Shown here one piece after another: positions 1-13,673 of a stretch of 64,000 bases of DNA. The stretch lies in contig NC_083564.1 in NCBI RefSeq assembly GCF_019925205.1, positions 9,491,491 through 9,555,490 on the forward strand, given 5' to 3'. The position numbers and the translations under genes were made by a program. The DNA is from Metopolophium dirhodum (lineage: Eukaryota; Arthropoda; Insecta; Hemiptera; Aphididae). The notes below the pieces were generated by a model. The model did not search any database. It saw only the letters and a program-made list of their open reading frames with translations, and was not told the DNA's origin. Numbering within the stretch: the first letter of the stretch is position 1; the number at the start of each line of letters is the position of its first letter.

Positions 1-412
1 AAAATAAGTCAAAAGATTTGGAAAATGTTATGGTGTATAGAAAATGCTAATATAAATATTCAGTCAAAATTTCATGTACCTACGGTCATTTGTTTTAGAG
101 TTGCACCAAAAACCAAAATCGATTTTCTCGTAAACATATTTTGTGTACAAATTCCCGTTTTTCCTTAATTTTTCTTGTTTTTTACGCTGCTTTTGAAAAC
201 TACTGGGAAATGATTACTTTTGACCCCCCCAAAGTACCAACTAGATTCACTTTCCTATCAGAAAAGTTACTGTTGAAGAAAATCCAAGCATTTTTACTGT
301 CCTAAAAGGTGATGACAGACACAAAAAAAAAAAAAATAATAAAATAATAATAAAAAAAACACACATCATTATAAAATCAATACATTCATCGCTTCGCTCA
401 GAATCTAAAATT
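1..412 (+). repeat. Aphid interspersed repeat, copy A (cut by window start)
   Basis: The stretch ends in a TTCATCGCTTCGCTCAGAAT motif. Inside it are an A-rich run, a GTGATGACAGACAC segment and a CTAGATTCACTTTC segment. The same landmarks recur in the same order at 8282-8597 and, on the other strand, at 19203-20000. No open frame crosses it. I recall this as a common aphid repeat family but cannot name its class. The 5' end is outside the window. Confidence 0.7.
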
Positions 413-1063
413 ATTACGTATGGAATTACAGTATAATGATATATCCTTGGATTTTTTTGTAAAATCAGCTTTAAAAAAATAGAAAAGGACTTGCGTATAC
501 GAGATTAAAGCTGTCGCCGAAAATGATTGATGTTAACAGCTACTATTATTACCATAGTTTATACTGTGTACATAAAATCATATTACAAAATTACTGTGTA
601 GGTAATTGAAAAATAAAATCCAACATGGACAAGTTTCAAAGGATACCTATTATAAGAGGATTCTTACTTCCTTCCATACATATGACAAATTGCATTTAGA
701 CATTTGGTTTATGATTAAAACAAACAATCAAATACAATATGAAAACATTTAAAATTAATTTTTTAAATAAATTAATGCGATGATTATAGTAAAAACAATG
801 GAAACAACATTAAAGTTCATTAAGTCCAATCGAAAAAGATGAAAATTATTTTTTAAATTATATTTGTAACTTTTCCACTTAAATTAGTTATAAAATTCCA
901 ATCACAAAAGTTTAAATTGTCTTCCAACCATCAGAAGTATAACACCAACAATAAATATAAAAACATTAATCCAAAAATATATTTTTTAAATGATTGAAAT
1001 AAAAATGAAAAAGTTTAAACGACAAACTCAGAGAAATTATTGTTAGTTTTGTATATCTTTCAG
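413..1063. other. AT-rich DNA without a recognisable gene
   Basis: Only short A/T runs and stop-dense frames are seen here. Nothing suggests an exon until the pyrimidine tract before 1064. Confidence 0.6.
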
Positions 1064-1201
1064 CCTAACCCAGTTTTCCCTGGAGAAGATCATGAAGGTT
1101 GTATGTCGAATTTATTGCATTGCGATTGGGAACTTTTTTCACCGCTTCCAGCACAAAAGCATATAAACAAAACTATTCCAGATGAAAAACGTTATTTATA
1201 G
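1064..1201 (+). CDS. Possible terminal exon or gene fragment, unknown product
   Basis: A polypyrimidine tract and CAG at 1061-1063 form a good splice acceptor. From 1064 a frame of 45 codons reads PNPVFPGEDHEGCMSNLLHC and ends LPAQKHINKTIPDEKRYL before TAG at 1199-1201. The residue mix is protein-like, with Cys, Trp and His and few of the Ile/Asn/Lys runs that AT-rich noise gives. Base composition is less AT-rich than the flanks. AATAAA occurs about 65 bp downstream. I recognise no family. The frame stays fairly protein-like past the stop (IRVIFFSPFKRMVYMEK), so a decayed gene or transposon fragment is as likely as a live last exon. No partner exon was found. Confidence 0.28.
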   Translation, partial: PNPVFPGEDHEGCMSNLLHCDWELFSPLPAQKHINKTIPDEKRYL

Positions 1202-4200
1202 TACCAAGAAAAAATACGAGTAATATTTTTCAGTCCATTTAAACGAATGGTTTACATGGAAAAATAATAAACAAATCACAATGCATTATATCTACTGAAA
1301 AAAATGGAAAGATGTTTAAGAACAATTTATGCACTAAATCATAACAGCAGGAGTAAGGTATTTAAAATATTAATTTTTATTTCTCGTGTATAATGTAAAT
1401 AGAGTACCCATCCAGACATCCAGCAAAATTATTAAATTATATAAAAAGAAAACGGATTAATAGGATTAACGGATTAACGGATCTATACAAAATAGATATT
1501 CGACTAAATAATATAGAAGTTTTAAATAATAGGTAGGTATACACATATTAATTCTTAATAATATACCTATTATACAATATTATGTGGGTGATTATAATTA
1601 CCTACACAAATAAAATCCATAAATAATTGAAGTTATAACTCATAATAACATATGTAATATTAAAGCTTAGGTTCAAATAATTTTAACAAAAAATTGAGTA
1701 CACGCATAATCAAACCATATTTTGAATTAAATTATCACAGAAATGACGAAATATACACTCTTTATATAATTTGTATCATTATCTTTATATCAGTAAAACC
1801 GTAATTGAACTATAAAGACACAAATTAAGCATAAATAAATAATATAAACTTTAATACAATTCAATCAAATGTAAATAAAATAAAATAAATTCAATAGCGA
1901 CGTTATAATGGGAAATTAATTAACATTTTAATAAAATAGTATATACATATAGTATAATATGTATAATAATAGCCTATGAAAAGTATTTTGTATGTTATAA
2001 TATTTTGTTTGTAAAAATAAGTAAAACATTTTCTTTGTAAATACAATAAATGTTACCAATGAATATTATTGGTAACATTTATATTTTTGACAATATTCAT
2101 ATATTTCTACGAGAAACCATTACTTAAAAACAGACTTTATCCCCGGAAGAAAAAATTATGAACACCAGTATAGGGACACAATATCACGCTCAGCAGTCAT
2201 AAGTAAGTCAAAACATTCGTATGAGTATAAAAATGAAAAACTGTAAAATAATGTATGAGTAGTTTGTTATTCCTTGAGAATAATGGTAATGGTAGAAAAT
2301 GAAAAATTGCTCAAACAAAAGAAAAAGAGAAAATAATACCGCAGTATTGAAAAATAACAAATATTATATTATAAGCTGCGGAAATAAAGACGCCTGATAA
2401 TAAATTACTGTTATTTATAAATTACATTATAGCTGTTCTAATAGAGGGTTATTCAAGAAACCGAAAATAAGTTTCATCATCTAATGTTTTATGTACCAAT
2501 CATTTCCAGTTAATTATATATTTTAGTAGTACTTATATCTACTTACTTTTATTTTCAAATAATTAATTAGAAAACAAAATATGATAATTCATTTTAAAAT
2601 CAAAAAGAATATCAAAAACGATAGGACATTCGTTTAGCATCTCTTACCTCTCAGTAGTAATATACAATAGCTAATCCACGGCTCAGGATTTCAGCGATAA
2701 AAAACTAAAACGTAAACGTATTTTGTAAACAATTTAGGGAATATTGTAAATAATTAAATAAATGTTTTAGTTATTTCAAATCACTAAATCTAAACCATTA
2801 CATAATTTATTAAAAAAAAACACTTAAATGAATTTCATCAACTAAAAAATATATTAACTCTATATTTTTCTATTTTATATAGATATACTTCGGAAATCTT
2901 CTACCTTATGATATCACTATAAAATAAAACAAGCAATTTCATCCAATGTTGGTAATGTAGGAAAAACAACCAAAATACTATTGAATGCATAATTTCAGCA
3001 CATAAAATTAAAGGTTGTCAAATCAATTTATTTTAATTTTCGGGAAAATTACGGTTTACCATTTAACGTGCATATATAAAGATTTGTTTTATAGATAGGT
3101 ATTGCTAAATGTTTACAAGAAAAAAAATGTTTGTATATATTATTTTTATTCCAATTTTTCAATATTGCATTCTATGTTTAATAAAAATGTTAATACAATA
3201 CAGTTAGGTATAACTATGGTATGCCATATTTGGAAAATGCATTAAATGGAAAATCCACAGTTTTTTTTTACAACCTTAATGTAAATATAAATATAAATAA
3301 ATAACAATGAGACAAAAGGATAATTTACAAAAATCTACAAAGTAGGTATATATTATGTGTACAAATATTATCTATATATAACTTCAAGTAACAAAATATA
3401 TTATTATTAATGAATACTAACATTGATTTCAAGTTGAAGTAATCACCGATAACTGAATAGTATGCAAAAAGCAAAATAGTTGTTTGGAAAAATATTAACA
3501 TATCTAAGTCAACAATAAGAGATGTCAAAAATATTTGATAGTTAATATATTTGAATTTAAAATTATTTTTTTAGTGAGGGGTGTTCAATTTAATTGCAAC
3601 ACGGAACCCATTAGTTTCGCGTTTTAGCTACGTCATGTGCGTGTATCGCTAGTTAATTTCATGGCAAATAATGCGAAATGAGATATTATGGGGGATTAAA
3701 TGGTCCTTTTTTGTCCCTATTTTGAATCCTTTATACTAAAAAGTATCCAAACGTTTCCATTTAGTTGTCCGTAAATAATATGATGCACGATAAAAAATAA
3801 TAATGGGTTCATATACACCATGTTGAATATAAAAAAAAAGTAAAAACAAATGTGAAAACAATAGTGTATCATTACGTATGCAAAAAATGTATATCTAAAG
3901 AACAGCAGAAGATAACATTCAATTTCTTCCATGATATACAAAATAAGACGAGAGTAATACATTATTGTGTGTTCATTATTTTGAAGCCGTAAGGGAATTT
4001 GAGAGCTGATACGAGGATTTTGATTTCGGAAGGTAATAAAAGAGAGGAAAATAAAAACGTCAAAAGGGTCAACATCCAAATGGATGATAACATTTGTTCG
4101 AACATAAATAATAATGGCTATGCAATTCCACGGAGGAATAAACCATAGTCTTCATTATAGGATAAATAAAATCAGAAACGATTTCATAGTAAGGTACATA

Positions 4201-6468
4201 AATATACAATTTGTACCTAAGGTCCATCGTGTATAATAGTACAATTTAAAATTAATTAAAAAGTATAGTATCTATTATATAGTTCGTTGTTATATCAATC
4301 ATGGTTTATTTAACTTTAAATTATAGTTATTTATGATTTTTATAAAATAAAGCATAAAATTAGTGGTACTTATATCATAAATCTATACAGTATATTGAGT
4401 TGAATTCCAAAATAAAAGCGTCTTAGTTTGAAAAAGAAAAGTTATAACAACGTACAGAATTTTAATTTTCAATCACAGTTTTATAAAATGTTAATAATAT
4501 AGTATGTAGCATAGGCGGACGTGCCCAGTCTTGCGAGAATCGAGTGCCTACCTAATGAGTACCTATAACCACCAACGTCGTAGCGTATAGGTTCACAAAA
4601 TATATTGATAATTAATATTATTAAACCTATTTCCTTAAAAATTATACTTAGGTACTTTAGGTTCATATATTTTATATTGGTTTAAATACAATTTGTATTA
4701 CTAATCATATTTTTTGAATACGTGAATTATCCATCCTTGCAAGAATAAAAAAATATCTACATGTTATTTACATTAGCAGTAAAGTTTATTATTTAATACT
4801 ACCTATATATACTGTACTTATAATGTAATTAATGATTTATTTCTACAGTCATGCAATGAATTTATTGTTGTACAAGTTATGTGTTGTGGTAAAAACATTA
4901 ATATTCTTCAATAATTTTAAAAAAAGGACATTTTTGAAATTTAAACTTATGATAACCAAATACCAATACAAATATTGAAAAATATAGTTACAATTGTACA
5001 AATATAATATTGTAAATATAAAAACAGTTGCATTTTTAAATACGGTACGTATTTCTTTTTTTTCTTTCAATCAAATTTAAAAAAATGTATATAGATAAAT
5101 AATAATTTTAGAGATAATCATATTAATTAATATGATTAATCTAAATTAACAATATTAAACGTGTTTCATGTAGTATAAAAAAGTGTAAAGAAAACACAAT
5201 ACATGTATAAAACCATACAGTGTTAAGTACTAAGTAGTCATTTACGAGTCTATAATAATTATTCCATTAAACTATAAAATTAAATCCTGTCACCACAAAC
5301 ATAAATGCGATAATTAATTATCCTTGATAAGCTCAATGTAAAACAGTGTGGGAACAAATTGTTAACAAAGGGGCTCGAATGTGTCGTGTATGAATAGGCA
5401 AATAGCCATTGAATAAAGATAAATTTATTTTTATGCAGATACACAGATGATTAAAGCTAACACCCAAGGAATATCACATTCAAAGTAGCTATACTCAAAA
5501 ATTGTTCAAAACTATAAAAATATTCGTTTGATACGTTAATACGAACAAAATAAATAAAACTATTAGATGGATAATATTTACCACTTTATACTATTCGATT
5601 TAAATATTGAATGACTAAATCTCTGACTAATCATATATTTTATCAATATGCACATCAATCTTTCGTTCACCAAAAATTAACGAAATAAATTAAATTAATA
5701 TGTGCACCGGTGACATTTTATGAAATATTATAGGTACTAGAATATCCAAACTAATAAATAATGTAAATTAAAAACGCGCTTATAATATACGCCGTGTATG
5801 GTACACGCGAGAGTGCAATGTGTACAGGAAATAAAAATCAAATTATATGGATATATATTATATTAAATATTAATATTTCAGATTTTTACTTCGAATTACT
5901 TTGTATTACTGTCAAGAATTAGGTTAAATGCGTGAATTTGGTTTTATAAACTTTTTTTAGTTTCTAAATCATACTTACAAAGAAACCCAAATATACTGTC
6001 ATGTTTGAGTTTACAAGTCCAATACTAAAATAAGTTTTAAGGAAATGGAATGTGTTTACCTTTTATAACAACTATAAGCACTTTAAAATGTTGAAACTGT
6101 TGAGTTCTTAAATATGCAAATAATTTAACAGATAATCATATATATATTACCTGATAAAGCATGTAAAAGATGATTTACAAGAATATTTAAAATATTTATC
6201 AAAGAAATACTTATAAAATAGTGTATACGACTATTATTAAGTCTTCAATAATACAAGTTTAAAATACAAATCAATTGAATTAAAAAAAAAACGTGACTAT
6301 TATCTAAATAATTGTAATCATAATAATCACTAATGAATGTTAAATTATAGTATTATAAAATTAGATAAATGGGTTGATATATGGGTTATAGTTAAAAAAA
6401 TATATAATAAAAACAATAAAAATTAATAAACTATAAGATATTGTATTTAAATTTACAAATTGTCGCAG
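1202..6468. other. Long AT-rich interval, no supported gene
   Basis: Frames are short and rich in Phe/Ile/Tyr/Lys. The longest is a 120-codon minus-strand frame at 3717-4079, which has no domain, no splice context and a composition expected by chance, so it is not called. Around 2125-2200 there is a slightly GC-richer patch with a 20-odd-codon protein-like frame (LSPEEKIMNTSIGTQYHAQQ), too short to call. GC-richer scraps at 4505-4600 and 5770-5820 show no structure I can name. Confidence 0.5.
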
Positions 6469-6661
6469 TATACCGGTACGACAGAAACGACATTATCCAC
6501 CGATATTTTACGATGACCTCCATCCAGGACGGCAGGACGTGATTAATAAGTTTGCCCAAAAACACGGGATAAGGCTAGGTCAACACACCAATCCAGCAGA
6601 AATTCAACTACTTTATATCTCTAAGACACAAATAAGGCGTCACAAACACCAAAGACCATAA
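6469..6661 (+). pseudogene. Coding-like fragment, possible terminal exon, unknown family
   Basis: After TTGTCGCAG (acceptor-like, ending 6468) a frame runs 63 codons to TAA at 6659-6661. It includes RQKRHYPPIFYDDLHPGRQD, then INKFAQKHGIRLGQHTNPAE and IQLLYISKTQIRRHKHQRP. The composition (Pro, His, Gly, Arg, Gln) stands out sharply from the surrounding AT-rich noise, so I judge this real protein-coding ancestry. The frame has no ATG, so it would be an exon or a decayed piece. I do not recognise the family; a retroelement or DNA-binding protein remnant is possible. No upstream exon or donor was found within several kilobases. Called pseudogene because it is isolated. Confidence 0.35.
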
Positions 6662-8281
6662 TATTATATGACTTAGTTTAAAGTATTAAGCTAAGATCAT
6701 GGCCTCAACACTGGGAGTGATAACCCAAACATGTTTTTGTATATATTTATCAAAATATTTATTCATTAATATTTAATATTTATGTACAACTTTGAAATAT
6801 ATTGTTAAAGATCATTGATCGTTAAATCATTAAAAGCCTTAAAAGCGGTTTATAAAAAAAAATGTACAAATAGGCAACATACCTATTATACACTGTTTTA
6901 TTTTATTATTTTATTTTGATAATTAATCAATTTAATAATGAAAAAATACAAAAATTAGAATCACTGCCTATGTAGATCAGATTAAATCTATCTGTTACTT
7001 TTTTTTAAACTCAGGAAATAGGTACTAAATTATACATATAATTATTTCACTTATAAAAAGTACAAGCTCTGTAAAATTTCTAATTCAAAATAAGGGTTTC
7101 TTGATCAAATATAAACTAAACATTTCCGGGTAAAATAATACAATTAGGCGTGTTTAAAATATTGTTCGTTATTTAACCCTTTACTACTCTACAGTAGTAT
7201 AGTCTATAGATGTAATAATTAATATACTTACATAATGTTTACTTACAATTAAATGTTGTGTTATTGTAAAAATAAATACATATTGAATTTATGACTTCAT
7301 TAGAAACATATGGATAATTCGATCGATACATAATAATATAATATCATAATTATAATATATAGGTACATTATATACGGATGTGAGATGTTGTTGATAGTGT
7401 CCGTATAACCACCTGGGTTACAGCTGTGACACATATGCACAATAAACACAATGCACACAACAATAATGGTTTACAATCACATATAGTTTGAAATTATTCA
7501 TTTTATTAAGTATCTATTGTGCAAGTTGTGATTTTTAGCCATTATTATCTAGTCAGATTTAAAATTTATGTTATTTCTATCATATTAATGAAAGCCCTTA
7601 TAACAACAAAAAAATACATTAAAAAAATATTTAATATACAAAATATAGTTGGTTAAATCTATAAGCACATTAATATAGGAATAAATTATATTATATCATA
7701 TTTTCATATTTAAATATTATATATATGTTATATATTACTCACGTATTTTGTACAGTTAACTATTATATTATGTATTATACATGTTTTGTACTGTACCTAT
7801 TAATAAATTATACCTAATGTCATTTAAATAAAGAAGCCTTTGGACAATTTAAAAAATAATGTAATATACTTATCATATTTTTAGTTCTGAACGGAATGAA
7901 GAAGCTATACATATTTGAATTTACAAAAATGTGCTGTTTAAATTTGTCAGTAATCGATAATTTTGATGAAAATTTAATATATTTATAATGTTATCTTTAA
8001 TGATTATAAATTGATATTAGACGTTGATATTATAAATTTAAAAAAATGATTGAAATGTGTGAAGAGTTTTTCAAAAATATTCAAGAACCAAACAAAAATA
8101 AAAATGTTGTGAACATTTAAGTGTTTTTATTACACAATCTGTTCGCGATGATGAACTGATGACAAAGAGAAGGAAAAAAGGATATGAATCACAGAGTTGG
8201 AGGCACTTGGACCTGGTAGTATAATCGTTATATTTACATGTTATTATATAACTATTTAATATATCAAAATGGGTAGGTACT
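6662..8281. other. AT-rich interval with a scrap of the aphid repeat end
   Basis: At 7881-7912 the words TTTTTAGTTCTGAACGGAATGAAGAAG resemble the terminal motif of the repeat seen at 19203 (same orientation), suggesting a badly decayed copy. A 40-codon frame near 8105-8225 (TQSVRDDELMTKRRKKGYES) is mildly protein-like but has no start or splice context. Nothing else is supported. Confidence 0.4.
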
Positions 8282-8597
8282 AGTGGACTAGTATAAGAAA
8301 GCAGGTCACGGAAACACCAACTTTTTTGTTGTTAATTATTGTTCCGATTTTGTCAAAAACTTGTTTTGCGTAAAAATGTTCGTTTTCCTAAAATTTTTTT
8401 TCATAGGTAGTTATTTTGAAAATTACTAGGAATTATTTACTAAAAGTACTAACTAGATTCAGTTCATCAACAGAAACCAGCCTCAAAGTTGGAATTCGAA
8501 GCATATTTATTGCTCAAAATGTTGGAGGTAGACATAAAAAATAAAAAACATATCATGTAAAATAGATATACGTTCATTGCTCCGCTCAGAATCCAAA
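8282..8597 (+). repeat. Aphid interspersed repeat, copy B
   Basis: It shares landmarks with copy A in order: a weak TTTGTGTAC-like lead, GAAAATTACTAGGAATTATTTAC, ACTAACTAGATTCAGTT, an A-rich run with an ACATATCAT word, and the closing TTCATTGCTCCGCTCAGAATCC at 8573-8594. It lacks the G-tract part of copy A and is clearly diverged, so it is an old insertion. A 70-codon frame at 8507-8719 on the minus strand lies across its end and is chance. Confidence 0.65.
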
Positions 8598-10252
8598 TAT
8601 AAGTATAGGTATATTATAAATATGGCAGCTGATTTAAAATGTCGAAAAATCAAACGAAATGTAAAAATCAAAACATAATAAATTGTATATGACATTATAA
8701 GGTCAATATCACAGTACAATGAAATGTCGGAATATATAATATTGTTATTGATTCAAAATATAGGACATAGCTAAGAATATCCTTGTTTGATATATAGACA
8801 TTTGTAATGTACAGTGCAAAAGGATAATCCTTGTGTTTACTTATGCCTCTATGGCCCTATTGTTATTTTCATTTCTGTAGAAATTCACCATAAATCATTG
8901 AACATAACAACAAAAGCTTATATACGATAGATGTTCTGCATATATGTCACCCGATAATCTCACCTTTACAAATGGCTTATGCCTATACCAATGATTCGAA
9001 TATTATTTTTAAATTGAAGCTTTCAGACAACTGCATTTGGTAATACTTATTAATTTAGATATGTCTAAAAGAAATGATTTACATAAAATATAACATAAAT
9101 TACGCTATTTTAATAAAAATAAAACGTATTTGATAGAAAGCATGAAAGTCCAAGAATTTTATAATTTATTTGTAAAAAAAAAATGATACACACTTTACTT
9201 GAAATATTTTCTTTATGATATATCGTAAATTGGAGGTACATAGTGTACCTTAAATATTGTTAATTTTTACCTATATACAACTATATTTAAAATCAATTAA
9301 CATTCGAAGAAAATTATTTATCATAAAACAGTTGTATTATATTACCTATTTCTGTATGTTTGTAGATCAGTTTAAAACAATAAAAAACACGAAGAAAATT
9401 AAATATTTCATAACATTCTTGAAACCAGAATAAATGTCATCACTCGTCACCTACATGCTGAAAGTCTCAAAATCCATACAATATGAATAAATATCATAAA
9501 ATATATTTGATTCCTGTAATCTCTTCGTCGTATTATTAAGATCAAAAACGAAATAGTATACCTAAACACTAAAATATGAAAATAAACGTATTTATTTTTG
9601 AACACGATAATACTTTTATGCTCCGAGCATTAATAATATTATTGAACCATGAAATGTATGCAAAATATATTATACTAAAAATCTAAATAATATTTAATTG
9701 ATAATTATTTATACTTTAAAATATTTCCATGATATATGTGAAATAACCTACGAAACAGGTGTTAAGAAGGAACGAATTCACATAAGATCTTTAGGATGAA
9801 TACATCCCCTCTGAAAGATTTTAAGCGACAAGTTTATCTCCCTCGGCAAACGGGGTTAACTTATTCAAAGACAAATACCAAAGCTCTTAAAGTCAGCATA
9901 CTTGACAGTTGAAAACACGGGTTTAACGAAATAAATATAATGGTTCAATTTACGTTTTTTTTGAAAATCTAATAATATACCATACATTATATGCATATAA
10001 CATATCATATATATTTTATATAGTGGTCTATACTAAATATTTATAATGGTTGACGATTGTTTTCCGTGTCCCACAATATAAAAAAAAATCATCTGACTAT
10101 TGATTTTTGATTAGATAATGAACACAAAAAATAAATATCATAGTTCAAAAGATATATAAGGTACGTTTTATTTAAGAAAAGAGTACGTGATTTAATGCGG
10201 TGTGAACATTGAGACTTGCGGCGTATTATTGGTTTGGTTTTTATGATATACA

Positions 10253-10279
10253 CATGCGCAGGGTACAATAAGCATGCGC
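10253..10279. promoter_or_regulatory. Two NRF1-like GCATGCGC words
   Basis: CATGCGCA at 10253-10260 and GCATGCGC at 10272-10279 sit 11 bp apart in a patch that is GC-richer than its flanks. The NRF1 site is a palindrome of GCGC/ATGC type often found in TATA-less promoters. No transcript start is visible here, so this is only a motif pair. Confidence 0.25.
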
Positions 10280-11368
10280 GTCGAATGACAATTAGGGTTT
10301 AAACTGTTTTCCGGAACTCAATGCACGTATAACTACCGATTTTTATATTTACTCTTATTCATCTTTTCATTCGGCTTCCTATGTTTTAACTTGCAGGCTT
10401 ATTCGTAAAAACTATAAAGCGACTAACGTATATTATGACTCGATTTATAATACTGAATATATATTCCGTTAAACACTATATTTTGAACAACAGAATCATT
10501 ATATTATAATCAGTACAGTAAGTTTACTTGATAGTTAATATCCAAAGATACATTAGATAGGTATCATTTTGATGAGACAACAGCAAGCTCGGATCAAACC
10601 TCCACTTGAAAATGTTTTTATCAAATACGATGACCTGATATAAATGATAGTTAATTTAGCAGACTACTATCCTACTCCAAAACAAGTAAAGTAAGACTTC
10701 TTAACATATAGTATGTGTAACAAGTCCTGGTTTTATCATGATTAGGCTTAGGCACCTACTTATTAACTTGAAAATTGGAACATAAAATGCTGTTAACTTA
10801 ATAGGTATATTAAAAATAGCTATAAATGTATGACCGAATTATTAATTTAAGTTATTTAAACTTGAATACTCATCATCAATTAGAATCCAAACATTAATTT
10901 AAACTATACAATTTAACACGCGTTAATCTTTAATTATTTAATGCACCATGAATATAAAATGTACATATACTATTGCACATGTTTAGCACCCCTGCCTATG
11001 CACTAAAATGAATCATCAGCCAGACGCCCAACAGCCAAGGCAAACATGAGACGAGTGGGCCTCGAGGCAATAATAATTGTCATACCGATAAAACATTTAT
11101 TTAATTTCAGCGAAAACTATAATATTATAGTTTTGTGATTGTAACGTATAACATTTTCATTTAGATAAATATTTAAATAAACATATTTAAGTTTATATAT
11201 TATGTGTAATAATAAAATTACTCAATATAACACACTATTTTTGTTATTATTGATATTTACATACATACCTATATCTATATAATTGATAAAGTAAACCAGA
11301 AGATCAGAGAGATAATGATAACCCCCCGATTCAATACAATTCGTCTTAACAATATTCTGTAATGTTCA

Positions 11369-11396
11369 TGTGTGTGTGCGTGTGTGTGTGTTGTGT
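11369..11396. repeat. (TG)n microsatellite
   Basis: About 14 TG dinucleotides interrupted by one C and one TT step. Confidence 0.9.
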
Positions 11397-13586
11397 ATAT
11401 TACTACACCGTAATCTATAAGGAAGTTTTGAATGAGTCATGACAAAAGAATTATGAAGATTATATTATTATTATTATTATTTTATTTAAAACGATATCAC
11501 TTCAAATAAAAATATAAATATTATATGATTTCTAAAACGTAAAATTTCGGTAAAACTCTATAAGGACGGAGTAACCTTAATCCTACTAATGGAAAATACC
11601 CCTTATGGATTCGGTGGTCTTTTCCAACTACATGGAGGATTAATAGACCCTCGAATTAATTAAAAACAAAACTGTAGAAAATTAATCGCTGTAATACTTC
11701 ATTAATTCTATAAGACAACATAAAAAAATAACTATACAATTTTAATTCAATATTTTGAACACAAATGTGAAACTGTAAATATTTTCATAATTTGGTTGCT
11801 TATCAATTTCATAATATAAAATTATCCCCATTTATGGTTAAAAACCTATACCCTTACTTGTTTATAAGTTATGACTAAATAGAACTTAACAGTACCTAAT
11901 TCTTGAACTTTATAATAATACCTATATATGGTTTATAATTAAAATAGTTTAAACTTCATGAACAGAGAGATGCATAAGAACGGCAGCTGACCACAAGTTA
12001 CATACCTAGTAATAACTAACTTATTTATCATCGGATTTAATTAATACATAATATATCAGTGTTAAGAGGCGTATTACTGGAGTATTACTATAATACGTTA
12101 CTAGGTATTCCATTGCCCACTTGCTTAACCATATTATTATTGTAAGACCGGTGTTGTATAACACATTTTATCATAATATGATACAAAAGAAAAATAATAA
12201 CTGGATTGTGGTGTAAAACATTACAAACCTACGCTTTAGTGCTTTACTATAACGTATTTTACAACCATCTACAATAGAAAACATAATACTTTATAATATG
12301 ATACTACAAGATATAGGAAGGTACCTATAGTAAACGAAATACGTTCATAAGAACAAATGTTAATGATACAGAAAATAGGTAAATAAAATTCTATTTTTTT
12401 TTTAATATTCACAATTAAAATTTAATTTAATCTGTAATGTCTCTAAATTACCATTTTCAGATATGTTGGGAACATTATTAAAATAAAGTTTTAAATCGGA
12501 AACAATGAGTGATAAATTAATTTTAAATAGCTGATTTATTCGGATTAGTATAGTAGAAATATAAATACATAGAATACTGTTTATATCAGACTTATTACCT
12601 AGTGTATTTTGCACATACTAGTAACATAAAAAATGCCAGGAACAAAATATTAATACAACAGAATTAAAATAACATTTAAAATGAAAATAATATTACCTAT
12701 AGGTAAAAAAATTTACGCACAAAATGTACAAGTGTAGGTACACTATATCTATTATAGGCTATAAGTAATTCATATACTAAAATATCCTTAATTTCCACAT
12801 ATAATTCAATTTTCTGGCAGTACCAAATGCATTATCTAACAGGCCAGTAACAGATAATGATAAAAAATATGTATTAAAATGAATAACGCAAATAAAGTTT
12901 AAATACTGATTTAAATATTAGGTGAACACCCCCACACTGGAAACTATAATTAATAAATAAGACGTCTAAGATAAATAAACTAATAATAGTAATATTATAC
13001 TGCAATAATGGATTATTTTATTTTAAAAACCGTTATAATTTTAAAATCTTTTTTAGTTGTATACCTAAGTTTATTTTTACGTGTTATAACACAAGATTCA
13101 AATTTAGAGACTAAATCCGTAAGAAACGCAAAATAAAAATTACTACCAATTAAAGTCTAATTAAAGTAGTATAATAGATATTAGATAACACTAATTTTTA
13201 AATACTGCAGCAATGAAAATTATAAATTAGGTAGCACTTTAAATGTATGATATTTTTTATCATTTTATTTTACGCTAAGAAAGGAAACACCACGTCAGAA
13301 GTTCGCAGAATCCGTAGGCTGACGGATCGCGTAGGCATTCCACAAAGATAGAAATACAACTCCGTTCTAACACAGCACAGGTAACAGAAGTAGGTACTAA
13401 AAACAATCAACATCCCCTCTTAACCATTCAAATGTCATTACATCAATATTGGTCGATATTCTATTCCAATGTAGGTACATGTCATTAATTAACATGTCAA
13501 CGATTAATATTAATCTCAACAATGTATTTCTTTTAGCCTAGGCTTAAACAACAAGAAAGTAATGATACAAAATAATTAGTACTTAC

Positions 13587-13673
13587 AAAGTCGGCCAAAA
13601 CTATGGCTCAGGCGTTTTTTAATTTTTTGAACTTTGCTTAAAGCACCACTCTTCTTTTCTCTCATGGTAACTC
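13587..13673 (-). CDS. Candidate first coding exon, PFTAIRE-type CDK (CDK14/Eip63E-like) N-terminus
   Basis: On the minus strand a GTTTCAG acceptor ends at 13674. The exon runs 13673 to 13587 and is followed by a strong GTAAGT donor (13586-13581). ATG at 13665 in context ACCATGA opens 26 codons plus one base: MREKKSGALS then KVQKIKKRLSHSFGRL. Known family: human CDK14 begins with a short region containing KMKKLRRTLSESFSRI, and PCTAIRE kinases begin KMKKxKRxLS. The match here is the basic run followed by LSxSFxR. The kinase domain exons are not seen in 1-13586, so the following intron would exceed 13 kb, as in other large CDK14-type genes. The exon carries 8 nt of 5' UTR after the acceptor, so at least one non-coding exon lies upstream. 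The gene identity rests on one short motif and is uncertain; the exon itself is better supported. Confidence 0.5.

Larger units (their letters stand above)
8598..13586. other. AT-rich DNA, probably intron of the minus-strand gene starting at 13.6 kb
   Basis: No exon with paired splice sites was found on either strand. Small GC-richer patches occur at 9770-9930, 10190-10330, 10990-11060 and 11570-11660. The last holds a short protein-like frame on the plus strand (SNLNPTNGKYPLWIRWSFPT) closed on both sides by stops. If the exon at 13587-13673 is real, this span would be its first coding intron. Confidence 0.45.

Noticed and set aside
3717..4079. 120-codon minus-strand frame
   Set aside because: Composition is dominated by Phe, Ile, Tyr and His from AT-rich DNA. 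No domain, splice context or GC shift.
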